Positions 15,024 to 22,200 of a stretch of DNA of 22,200 nt are shown in pieces (position 1 is the first letter of the stretch; each line of letters opens with the position of its first letter). A model generated the notes under the pieces. It was given only the letters and a program-made list of their open reading frames with translations. It had not been told where the DNA came from and made no database searches. The position numbers and the translations under genes were made by a program. Origin of the DNA: an uncultured Bariatricus sp. (lineage in GTDB: Bacteria; Bacillota; Clostridia; Lachnospirales; Lachnospiraceae); NCBI GenBank assembly GCA_934320645.1, contig CAKRFP010000041.1, positions 1 through 22,200 of the forward strand. The letters are read 5' to 3'.

Positions 15024-15302
15024 TTAGTTGTTCTCTGGCTTTTCAACCTGCATGATCGCAGACTTCTGCATCGGGATACGGCAGTTCTTGTTGCTTCCGA
15101 ATTCAACGATTACGTCTTCATCTGTAATATCAATAACAACTCCGTAAAAACCGCTTGTTGTAAGAACAGTATCTCCTACAGCCAGTTCAGATAACATCAG
15201 CTGTACTCTCTTCTGTTCCTTTTTCTGTGGTCTCATCAGTAACCACCAGAATCCTCCGATAATTACAACGTAAAATAAAATAAGTACGATTGGATTATTC
15301 AT
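15024..15302 (-). CDS. yajC: Preprotein translocase accessory subunit YajC
   Basis: Small single-pass membrane protein of 92 residues that associates with SecDF at the Sec translocon. Seen: a hydrophobic segment at about residues 4-23, then the family motif RPQKKEQK (24-31), LAVGDTVLTTSGFYGVV (40-56) and IVEFGSN. AGGAGG lies 8 bases before the ATG. It follows tgt by 86 bases, the common tgt-yajC order, but has its own promoter. secD and secF are not in the window. Confidence 0.95.
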   Translation of the reverse strand: MNNPIVLILFYVVIIGGFWWLLMRPQKKEQKRVQLMLSELAVGDTVLTTSGFYGVVIDITDEDVIVEFGSNKNCRIPMQKSAIMQVEKPENN

Positions 15303-15337
15303 TTTTCTTTCCTCCTGCTAAAATAGACACTGTTACC

Positions 15338-15366
15338 ATCATACACAATAATAGGACATTCATCAA
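15338..15366 (-). promoter_or_regulatory. Promoter of yajC
   Basis: The -35 TTGATG (plus 15361-15366), a 17-base spacer and -10 TATGAT (plus 15338-15343; 5 of 6) lie in the 86-base gap between tgt and yajC. The start near 15331 gives a short leader of about 28 bases. No clear terminator is seen after tgt, so yajC may also be read from upstream. Confidence 0.62.
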
Positions 15367-15388
15367 GACATTTTAGAATTTTTTTATC

Positions 15389-16522
15389 CTAATCTTCTTT
15401 TTCTTCCATTTTTGCCAGTGTCTCTTTCTTAAACCGGGCATATCTTCCCTCTTCGATCGCTCCTCTGATGTCTTCCATAAGATGATTATAATAATATAAA
15501 TTGTGGAGAACGCAAAGCCGCATTCCAAGCATCTCTTTTGCTTTCAGCAGATGACGGATATAAGCTCTTGAATAACGGCGGCAGGCCGGGCACTGACAGC
15601 CTTCTTCGATCGGGCGTTCATCCAGTTCGAATTTTGCATTGAACAGATTCAGCTTACCATGCTTTGTATAAACATGACCATGTCTTCCGTTACGGCTTGG
15701 ATATACGCAGTCAAAGAAATCCACGCCTCTGTCTACCGCTTCCAGAATATTCGCCGGCGTTCCGACTCCCATCAGATAGGTCGGTTTGGCAACCGGAAGA
15801 CAAGGAACTACTGCATCCAGTATCCGGTACATCTCTTCATGTGTCTCACCAACTGCGAGTCCGCCGACTGCATATCCATCCAGATCCATCTCTGCGATCT
15901 GCTGTGCATGCTCAATACGGATATCTTCATAGACACCACCCTGATTGATCCCGAAAAGCATCTGATGTTTGTTGATCGTATCATCAAGAGAATTGAGTTT
16001 TGCCATCTCTTCTTTACATCTTGCGAGCCATCTCGTTGTACGCTCTACAGATGCCTGCATATATTTTCTTTCCGCTACACTGGACGGACATTCATCAAAT
16101 GCCATTGCGATCGTAGACGCCAGATTCGACTGAATCTGCATACTTTCTTCCGGTCCCATAAAAATCTTTCTTCCGTCAATATGGGAATTGAAGTATACAC
16201 CCTCTTCCTTAATCTTTCTGAGTCCGGCAAGAGAAAACACCTGGAATCCGCCGGAATCAGTAAGAATCGGCTTGTCCCAGGCCATAAATTTGTGCAGCCC
16301 GCCAAGCTTTTTCACTACCTGATCCCCCGGACGCACATGCAAATGATAAGTATTAGACAGTTCCACCTGTGTTCCGATTTCTTCAAGATCTGCGGTAGAA
16401 ACAGCTCCTTTGATCGCTGCAATTGTTCCTACATTCATAAATACAGGAGTCTCGATCACTCCGTGTACAGTATGGAAGCGGCCGCGCTTGGCGCGACCGT
16501 CCCTTTTTATCAGTTCATACAT
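15389..16522 (-). CDS. tgt: tRNA-guanine transglycosylase
   Basis: Exchanges guanine 34 of tRNAs with GUN anticodons for the queuine precursor preQ1 (or queuine or another precursor in some gut Clostridia). The protein has 377 residues. Seen: Asp89 in LTDSGGFQVFSL, FGINQGGVYEDIR (190-202), GGLAVGE (220-226), nucleophile Asp271 in FFDCVYP, and the zinc ligands Cys309, Cys311, Cys314 and His340. The segment after the nucleophile reads PSRNGRHGH where the common bacterial form is PTRNARNG. The start at 16522 (MYELIKRD) follows GAGAGAGG by 8 bases; in-frame upstream ATGs lack a ribosome site. It lies 22 bases after the L,D-transpeptidase gene and is probably co-transcribed with it. Confidence 0.95.
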   Translation of the reverse strand: MYELIKRDGRAKRGRFHTVHGVIETPVFMNVGTIAAIKGAVSTADLEEIGTQVELSNTYHLHVRPGDQVVKKLGGLHKFMAWDKPILTDSGGFQVFSLAGLRKIKEEGVYFNSHIDGRKIFMGPEESMQIQSNLASTIAMAFDECPSSVAERKYMQASVERTTRWLARCKEEMAKLNSLDDTINKHQMLFGINQGGVYEDIRIEHAQQIAEMDLDGYAVGGLAVGETHEEMYRILDAVVPCLPVAKPTYLMGVGTPANILEAVDRGVDFFDCVYPSRNGRHGHVYTKHGKLNLFNAKFELDERPIEEGCQCPACRRYSRAYIRHLLKAKEMLGMRLCVLHNLYYYNHLMEDIRGAIEEGRYARFKKETLAKMEEKED

Positions 16523-16544
16523 AAAATTAACCTCTCTCATAAAT

Positions 16545-18434
16545 TTAGTAATGACATACAACCGGTGTTCCGGAATCTACATTGTTGAACACCGTCTCTG
16601 CAACATCATACTGTAAGTTGACACATCCGCGTGACCCATGTTCCAGGTACCAGTCCCCGCCAAAGTTCGTCTGCCACGGTGCGTCATGCAGTCCGATTCC
16701 ACCATTAAACGGCATCCAGTAAGTAACCGGCGATTCCCATTCGTAACTTCCGTCTTCCTTCTTTGGTCCACGAAGGGTTGTATCTTTTTCTTTGTATTTC
16801 AGGATATATACTCCCTGCGGTGTAGCATCTCCTCTGCTTGGCTTACCGGTAACGATCGGTCCCTGTGTCACAATTGCACCATTTACAAAAAGATACATAT
16901 ACTGGTTTGTCAGATCGACTTCAACATAAGTATTCCCCCAGTCTGCTCCGTCATGACTTGCTGCAGTCTGTGAATAATTCGCCTCTCTCGTCACTGTCTC
17001 TCCGTTGCGGATATTCGCTTCAAGGGCTGCAATCTCAGCATCTTCATCAATGATCCATCCATAGTCTCCACCTTCAACCGTTGCACTGTTGCCGCCTCCG
17101 GTTGTAAATGTTCTCGTTGTCTGGTAAGTGTCATACTTACTCTCCAGCTGCTGTACATATTTCACAACTGCATCACTGTTAAAGGTAACTGCCATGTTAT
17201 CATCTACCGTTACCCACTGGGAAATCAGATCTTTATCTACAACTTCTGTATTCGAACCAAAGGTATAAGTGATACTTGCCTTCAGATACTTATTCATATC
17301 GTCACATGCTTTCTTCACTTCTTCTGACTTGCTTGTGTATTTTGGCTTTACATAGCAGTCTTCAGCGGTCATGTCAATCTCGCTTTTGAAACCTTCGATT
17401 GATTCCTTCACTACCTTTTTGAAGTTCTCGGTATCAATCTTACTTCCGGTCTCCTCAGCTTTGACTACATACGAATTGCCGTCATACTCCGGATGTGCAT
17501 TTACCGGTTCAACCTGCTGATCTTCCTGCATACACTCGAGACCGTTAATCAGGGTATCCAGCTGGTTTTCGTCATATGTAACACCGACAGATGCCGTAAT
17601 TGTCTGTGTCTTTCCAAGGCAGACCGGCCACAGAAATGCATTCTGCTCTTTTACGAGCTTCTGCAGTTCATCCCCTGCTTTATATGCAAGAGAAATATCT
17701 GTTCCGGTAATCTTCTCTTCTGTTCCATCTGATTCTTTCATCGTCAGAACATATCCATCTACCTGACTCTTCATGTATGATTCTACTGCCGAAACTGATT
17801 TTCCGGAAAAGTTCACACCATTGATCTTCGTATTAAAATAGAAATGATTCATGAAATATACGGAAAATCCAAGGTAAACAACCGCTGCCACTCCAACTAC
17901 AGCGCCAACTACAATTTTAACCACTTTACCGGACTTTTCAGATCCCTGCTTTTTCTCCCGTTTAGCTCTTCTGCGTGGTTTTTCCTCTTCTTCATCAAAG
18001 AAAGAATCATCAAAAATTTCTTCCTCATCCGGATTGAATGCTTCTGCATCTTCACTGCTTAAAATATCTGCACTTTTAATAACCGGCGGTACTGCTGTAT
18101 CTTCTTCATCCCGCCATTCTTCTGCTCCATCCAGATCCAGAAGCCCGGTCTCTTCACGAACTACTTTCTTTTTCCGGCGCGGAGCCTTTTTCTTAACCGG
18201 TCGATCTTCGCCTGAGGCTGCTTTATGATCCACACCATCGCCAGATACGTGATGGCCTGAAGGACGTTTTGTTTTAGTGACTTTCTTTTTCCGCGGTCTT
18301 TCTTCGCTTTTCTGTTCTTTTTCATTGATGTCCTTCACCTCACTTACAGTCTGCTCTCTGATTTCTTCCATGATTTCATCTACTGTACTGTCAAGATTTC
18401 TTTCGTTTTTTTCATTCATACTCTTTTCACTCAT
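16545..18434 (-). CDS. Membrane-anchored L,D-transpeptidase (YkuD domain)
   Basis: Cell-wall enzyme expected to form 3-3 peptide cross-links or to attach proteins to peptidoglycan. The protein has 629 residues. Seen: a long charged cytoplasmic part (1-170) with lysine/arginine-rich (47-93) and acidic (98-151) blocks, one transmembrane helix (about 171-195), an extracellular region of about 300 residues with repeated peptidoglycan-binding-like segments (about 200-490), and a C-terminal YkuD domain (about 503-629). The catalytic motif is GIGLHDA (His583) and HGSRGCVNL (Ser601, Arg602, Cys604). No signal peptidase site is seen, so it is a signal-anchor protein. The start at 18434 is preceded by AAAGGAAG 12 bases upstream; the ATG at 18419 is an alternative. 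It is divergent from aroC. Confidence 0.92.
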   Translation of the reverse strand: MSEKSMNEKNERNLDSTVDEIMEEIREQTVSEVKDINEKEQKSEERPRKKKVTKTKRPSGHHVSGDGVDHKAASGEDRPVKKKAPRRKKKVVREETGLLDLDGAEEWRDEEDTAVPPVIKSADILSSEDAEAFNPDEEEIFDDSFFDEEEEKPRRRAKREKKQGSEKSGKVVKIVVGAVVGVAAVVYLGFSVYFMNHFYFNTKINGVNFSGKSVSAVESYMKSQVDGYVLTMKESDGTEEKITGTDISLAYKAGDELQKLVKEQNAFLWPVCLGKTQTITASVGVTYDENQLDTLINGLECMQEDQQVEPVNAHPEYDGNSYVVKAEETGSKIDTENFKKVVKESIEGFKSEIDMTAEDCYVKPKYTSKSEEVKKACDDMNKYLKASITYTFGSNTEVVDKDLISQWVTVDDNMAVTFNSDAVVKYVQQLESKYDTYQTTRTFTTGGGNSATVEGGDYGWIIDEDAEIAALEANIRNGETVTREANYSQTAASHDGADWGNTYVEVDLTNQYMYLFVNGAIVTQGPIVTGKPSRGDATPQGVYILKYKEKDTTLRGPKKEDGSYEWESPVTYWMPFNGGIGLHDAPWQTNFGGDWYLEHGSRGCVNLQYDVAETVFNNVDSGTPVVCHY

Positions 18435-18473
18435 TTATACTATTGACTTCCTTTTTTCACTCAATATGTAGTC

Positions 18474-18503
18474 ATTATAATACGAAGGGGCGTGTAAATA
18501 CAA
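18474..18503 (-). promoter_or_regulatory. Promoter of the L,D-transpeptidase gene
   Basis: Exact -10 TATAAT (plus 18474-18479), 18-base spacer and -35 TTGTAT (plus 18498-18503). The start near 18467 gives a leader of about 33 bases. It lies back to back with the aroC promoter in the divergent gap. Confidence 0.65.
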
Positions 18504-18534
18504 TACATAACTTTAACTTTCATATTTTTATCAC

Positions 18535-18563
18535 TTGTTGGGATGGGAATCTTCTATTATAAT
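18535..18563 (+). promoter_or_regulatory. Promoter of aroC
   Basis: The -35 TTGTTG (18535-18540), a 17-base spacer and an exact -10 TATAAT (18558-18563). The predicted start near 18570 falls inside a sequence that looks like a perfect ribosome site (AAGGAGGTGAT from 18564), so that site would be only partly transcribed. Confidence 0.7.
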
Positions 18564-18654
18564 AAGGAGGTGATTTTGGGGAATGAATGCTTTGCGTTGC
18601 ACTCTCGCAATCCTCTTTATAAATAAAAGCTTACAGAAAGGATGGTATATATTT

Positions 18655-19761
18655 ATGGCAGGATCCATTTATGGAAGATTGTTTCAGATTTCTACATGGG
18701 GGGAATCCCATGGGAAGGGTATCGGTGTTGTGATTGACGGGTGTCCGGCAGGGCTTTCGCTTTCAGAGGAGGATATCCAGATTTATCTGGATAGAAGAAA
18801 ACCCGGACAAAGCCAGTTTACAACCGGGCGTAAGGAAAGTGATATGGCACAGATCTGGTCCGGCGTATTTGAAGGTCGGACAACCGGAACTCCGATTTCA
18901 ATTCTCGTACAGAACCAGGATCAGCGTTCCCGTGATTACGGAAATATTATGAACACATACCGACCGGGACACGCAGATTATACATTTGATGAAAAGTATG
19001 GTTTCCGTGATTACAGAGGAGGAGGACGCTCTTCCGGAAGAGAAACTACTGCCAGAGTTGCAGCGGGTGCAGTTGCTGCTAAGATTTTGAAAGAACTTGG
19101 CATTGAAGTACATGCTTATACGAAAGCAATCGGTCCGGTATCTGTTTCGGAAAATGAATACCATCCGGAAGAAATTCTCCAGAACCCGATCTATATGCCA
19201 AGCAACGCATATGCCAAAAAAGCATCTGCCTATCTGGAAGAATGCATTAAAAATCAGGATTCCTCAGGGGGCATCATTGAATGTGTTGTTACCGGTATGC
19301 CGGTCGGAATCGGTGATACCGTATTTGAAAAACTGGACGCCAATCTTGCCAAAGCAATGCTGTCCATCGGAGCAGTCAAAGGCTTTGAGATCGGTGACGG
19401 CTTTAAAGCTGCAGATGCAAAAGGAAGTATCAACAATGATTCCTTCCATGCAAAAGATGGAAAGATCACCAAAGACACCAACCATGCAGGCGGTGTCCTC
19501 GGCGGTATGAGTGACGGAAGCAGGATCATCTTCCGCGCGGCAGTAAAGCCGACTCCGTCCATTTCGCAGCCACAGTCCACAGTCACCAAAGATGGAGAAA
19601 ACACCGAAATGATCATCAAAGGACGTCACGACCCGGTCATCGTCCCACGCGCCGTCGTAGTCGTAGAATCCATGGCCGCAATCACGATCCTCGATCTGCT
19701 CTTCACCAACATGAGTGCCCGAATGGACAAGCTCAAAAGCTTCTACGGCACTGAAAAATAA
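18655..19761 (+). CDS. aroC: Chorismate synthase
   Basis: Converts 5-enolpyruvylshikimate-3-phosphate to chorismate with reduced FMN, the last common step to aromatic amino acids and folate. The 368-residue length is typical. Seen: GSIYGRLFQISTWGESHG (3-20), RPGHADYT (103-110), YGFRDYRGGGRSSGRET (115-131), and HAGGVLGGMSDG in the C-terminal half. The start at 18655 (MAGSIYG) matches the usual N-terminus and is preceded by AGAAAGGATGG. An in-frame ATG at 18583 would add 24 residues of unrelated sequence. It is the only plus-strand gene here and lies far from aroE; the other shikimate genes are not in the window. Confidence 0.96.
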   Translation: MAGSIYGRLFQISTWGESHGKGIGVVIDGCPAGLSLSEEDIQIYLDRRKPGQSQFTTGRKESDMAQIWSGVFEGRTTGTPISILVQNQDQRSRDYGNIMNTYRPGHADYTFDEKYGFRDYRGGGRSSGRETTARVAAGAVAAKILKELGIEVHAYTKAIGPVSVSENEYHPEEILQNPIYMPSNAYAKKASAYLEECIKNQDSSGGIIECVVTGMPVGIGDTVFEKLDANLAKAMLSIGAVKGFEIGDGFKAADAKGSINNDSFHAKDGKITKDTNHAGGVLGGMSDGSRIIFRAAVKPTPSISQPQSTVTKDGENTEMIIKGRHDPVIVPRAVVVVESMAAITILDLLFTNMSARMDKLKSFYGTEK

Positions 19762-19789
19762 ACCCAACAATCTTCCATCCTCATCGCAT

Positions 19790-19868
19790 CCGGCTACTCC
19801 GGTGAAAAAGGTAAATCTTAGCCGGCAGCCTTGAGGAGGGAGCTTCTGTCATCCCTCCCTGCCTTTAC
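19790..19868. terminator. Compound hairpins between convergent aroC and kinase gene
   Basis: Nested arms GTAAA (19811-19815), GGCAG (19824-19828) and GGAGGGA (19835-19841) pair with TCCCTCC (19852-19858), CTGCC (19859-19863) and TTTAC (19864-19868). On the minus strand CTTTTT follows, so it could end the kinase transcript; on the plus strand only a weak ATATTTT follows. A competing pair CCGGCTA/TAGCCGG (19790-19796 and 19819-19825) overlaps the base. Confidence 0.65.
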
Positions 19869-19908
19869 ATATTTTCCAGAATAACACTCCATTCAGTATA
19901 ACATGAAA

Positions 19909-22200
19909 TTAGCAATTTTCTTGTTGCCTTATTACTTCCGCTAACATCGACAGCAGTTTATCAAGCTGAATTGGCTTTGCGATATGACCATTCATCCCGG
20001 CTGCAATAGCATCTCTCTTATCTTCTTCAAATGCATTTGCTGTCATTGCAATGATCGGTATGCATGCTTTATCCTTATCCGGCAGGCATCTGATTGCCTG
20101 TGTTGCTTTATAACCGTTCATTTTCGGCATCTGGATATCCATCAGGATCATATCATATGTGCCTGCCGGCATCTTTTCTATCATGTTTACACATTGAATG
20201 CCATCCTCCACACGTTCTGTTTTAAGGCCGGCACGCTCAAGGATTGCCTCTGCGATCTCTGCATTCAGATCATTATCCTCTGCCAGAAGGATATTCCTGC
20301 CTTCAAGGATTTCGCTGCCTGTTCCAGACTCTTCAATATGTTTTTTTACATAATAGCTTTCATCGGCTATCTTATGTTTAAGTGTAACTGTAAAGGTGCT
20401 GCCTTTTCCGAGTTCACTCTCTACATCTATTGTTCCACCAAGCAGATCAACATATTTCCGGACTATCGACATTCCCAGTCCGGTTCCTGCGATTTTGCTC
20501 TTTGTAGTATTCTGTTCACGTGTGAATGCGTCGAAAATTTTCGTCATATAATCCTGACTCATGCCAATTCCTGTATCACTCACTCTGTTCCTCACGATCA
20601 TGTACCCAGACTCGTCGCATGGTAATTCATCTATTCTCATCATAACAGAACCACCGGACGGAGTATATTTTATAGCATTGCTCAGGATGTTGACAAATAT
20701 TTCTTTCACCTTGGTAACATCTGTCAGTACATGCTCATGTTCTACATTCATCGTGTAATGAAGTATAATATTCTTTTTCCTTGCTTTCTCATCAAATACT
20801 GCAAACAAAGACTTCCGGACATCTTCAATCCGGCAGTAATTCTCATCAAGCTCCATCCTTCCACTCTCAATCCTGGCCATATCCAGTACATTATTTATGA
20901 TTGACAGGAGAAGATTCCCGGACTGCTGCAGTTTTTCCAAATGTTCTAAGGTTTCAGGCACGTCTTTTCCTTTCAGTTCATTCTCCATAAGCTGTGCATA
21001 GCCCAGAATTACATTCATAGGTGTACGGATGTCATGTGACATATTGTTAAGAAAACGTGTCTTTGCGAGACTGGCATCCTCTGCTTTTTCCAGAGCAATC
21101 TCAAGTTTATCATTGAGTTTTTGTGTATTATTTGCTGCAAGCTTTGCAACAGCTTCTGCTTTTCTTGCCTTTCGTAAAAGTACGAGGATAATAACAATGA
21201 TGCTGAGTGCAGAGAATCCTGCGACGAGAAAAAAAGCAAACATATTATCTTTTACAAAGTCAGAAAATGTTACCTTATCTGCCGTACTGTCACAGATAGC
21301 AAGTGCACTTGTAAGCATATCAGACGGCATGGCCTTTAAGGTTTTATTCAGTACTGATAAAAGGCTACCCTCTCCACCTCTTACTGCAAAGCATGCCTCC
21401 ATTGTTTTTGTAAGTGGAACACTCTTGAAATTTCGACTGTTATCATATATCATCGCCTGGCTTGCTCCCATGAGAAAACAGTCTGCCTTTTCATTCAAGA
21501 GCATATCTGCCGCATCATCAAGCGAATCACAATCTACCAGCTTCCATTGTGGATAGCTGAAAGCAATATGCTGTTTTAAGGCTTCTTTTTCCTTTGGCAC
21601 AGCTACTGTATACTCATTATGCTCATCAAAATTTTCTTCATCAGTTACCGCCATCAGGCTGTAAGTCCAGGCTGTGTTTGTAAGTGCATATCCTTTTTCT
21701 TCTGCAAAACCGGGATTTCTGCCGGCATAAAAAATCATGTCAATCTCACGCTCTTGTAAAGCCTGAATCATTTCGTCATAATCATTGTATTCCTGTATAT
21801 TAAATTCCAGTATCTGATTTCCCAGACAGTCTTTGGCATAGGATACATATTCTGCCAGCATTCCGGTAAGTTTTCCAGTTTCTTCGTCCAGGGAAAATAC
21901 CGCCGTATCATTACTCAGAAATCCGATCCGGATGTTACCATGTTCTTCCACCCAGGACTTTTCTTCACCTGTAAGAACCTGACTATAATCAAGCGTAAAA
22001 TACTTCTTATACAAATCTGCCTTGAAAAAGGGACTATCTTGATCTAGCTTGCGCATAGCATAGTCCAGCTCCGTCTTGATATCGCTGCGCTCTTTATTTA
22101 TTGCAAAATATATGCCTGATTTGCCAATCGTGGTAACGGATGATATTCCCTGTTCAGACCAGATGGATTCCTCCAGAGATACAAAAGCATCAATCTCATG
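19909..22200 (-). CDS. Hybrid sensor histidine kinase with solute-binding sensor domains (partial)
   Basis: The frame is open to the window edge, so the N-terminus is missing; 763 residues are visible. Using numbering from the internal Met at 22056: the 48 residues before it plus about 1-22 are the end of one periplasmic SBP_bac_3-like domain (IGKSGIYFAINKERSD), about 30-262 form a second one (IRIGFLSND, EIDMIFYAGR), 271-294 is a transmembrane helix, then a coiled coil (296-332). HisKA has phospho-acceptor His341 in NNMSHDIRTPMN. The HATPase has its N box (NILSNAIKYT), DTGIGM and GTGLGMSIV. A C-terminal receiver domain has LAEDND, phospho-acceptor Asp640 (MDIQMP), MTANAF and AKP. The architecture resembles BvgS/EvgS-type sensors of amino acids or similar small molecules; the ligand is unknown. 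No response regulator is seen nearby. Confidence 0.9.
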   Translation of the reverse strand, partial: HEIDAFVSLEESIWSEQGISSVTTIGKSGIYFAINKERSDIKTELDYAMRKLDQDSPFFKADLYKKYFTLDYSQVLTGEEKSWVEEHGNIRIGFLSNDTAVFSLDEETGKLTGMLAEYVSYAKDCLGNQILEFNIQEYNDYDEMIQALQEREIDMIFYAGRNPGFAEEKGYALTNTAWTYSLMAVTDEENFDEHNEYTVAVPKEKEALKQHIAFSYPQWKLVDCDSLDDAADMLLNEKADCFLMGASQAMIYDNSRNFKSVPLTKTMEACFAVRGGEGSLLSVLNKTLKAMPSDMLTSALAICDSTADKVTFSDFVKDNMFAFFLVAGFSALSIIVIILVLLRKARKAEAVAKLAANNTQKLNDKLEIALEKAEDASLAKTRFLNNMSHDIRTPMNVILGYAQLMENELKGKDVPETLEHLEKLQQSGNLLLSIINNVLDMARIESGRMELDENYCRIEDVRKSLFAVFDEKARKKNIILHYTMNVEHEHVLTDVTKVKEIFVNILSNAIKYTPSGGSVMMRIDELPCDESGYMIVRNRVSDTGIGMSQDYMTKIFDAFTREQNTTKSKIAGTGLGMSIVRKYVDLLGGTIDVESELGKGSTFTVTLKHKIADESYYVKKHIEESGTGSEILEGRNILLAEDNDLNAEIAEAILERAGLKTERVEDGIQCVNMIEKMPAGTYDMILMDIQMPKMNGYKATQAIRCLPDKDKACIPIIAMTANAFEEDKRDAIAAGMNGHIAKPIQLDKLLSMLAEVIRQQENC

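Noticed and set aside
14894..15106. N-terminal extension of malQ by 71 residues
   Set aside because: It would translate the yajC terminator, the promoter and the hexamer operator repeat; MalQ proteins normally begin near MRTSGVLLP.
15659..16588. 309-residue plus-strand frame opposite tgt
   Set aside because: The minus-strand Tgt has all catalytic and zinc residues; the opposite frame is Cys/His-rich shadow sequence.
19254..19770. Minus-strand frames opposite aroC
   Set aside because: Overlapping frames antisense to a complete chorismate synthase, without ribosome sites.

Overview
The window reads as a chromosomal segment of a low-to-mid GC Firmicute, most likely a Lachnospiraceae member (Clostridia). 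The grounds are the style of the proteins (short GlgP with MalQ and a LacI regulator, a hybrid kinase with solute-binding sensor domains, a large transmembrane L,D-transpeptidase), strong AGGAGG ribosome sites, sigma-A-type promoters and a T-box leader. This placement is inference; there is no rRNA or other marker gene. I see no mobile element, CRISPR array, tRNA, phage gene or obvious recent transfer. It looks like an ordinary core-metabolism region, and I do not claim a new system.

All genes except aroC lie on the minus strand, so most transcription runs right to left. From the right: a hybrid histidine kinase cut by the window edge (19909 to beyond 22200) converges with aroC (18655-19761, plus). 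aroC is divergent from an L,D-transpeptidase gene, followed by tgt and yajC. Next is a maltodextrin/glycogen operon, malQ - lacI-type regulator - glgP, with operator-like repeats just downstream of its promoter. An NhaC-type antiporter gene stands alone between terminators and has a structured leader. Then comes one long amino-acid operon, leuB-ilvD-ilvB-serC-serA, with one clear promoter before leuB and one terminator after serA. Last are aroE, with its own promoter, and at the left edge a T-box leader whose specifier (TGC) and tRNA-end-binding sequence (TGGA) both fit tRNA-Cys; the gene it controls lies off the window.

Functionally, leuB, ilvD and ilvB serve branched-chain amino acids. serC and serA make serine, the precursor of cysteine, which links them loosely to the Cys T-box. 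aroE and aroC are two shikimate-pathway steps lying about 17 kb apart. MalQ and GlgP convert maltodextrins or glycogen to glucose-1-phosphate under a LacI-type regulator encoded between them.

The points most worth a second look are regulatory: the twin operator and hexamer repeat before malQ, the inverted repeat centred on a consensus -10 box upstream of aroE with a third copy at the aroE start site, the nested hairpin leader of nhaC, and the hairpin between leuB and ilvD.
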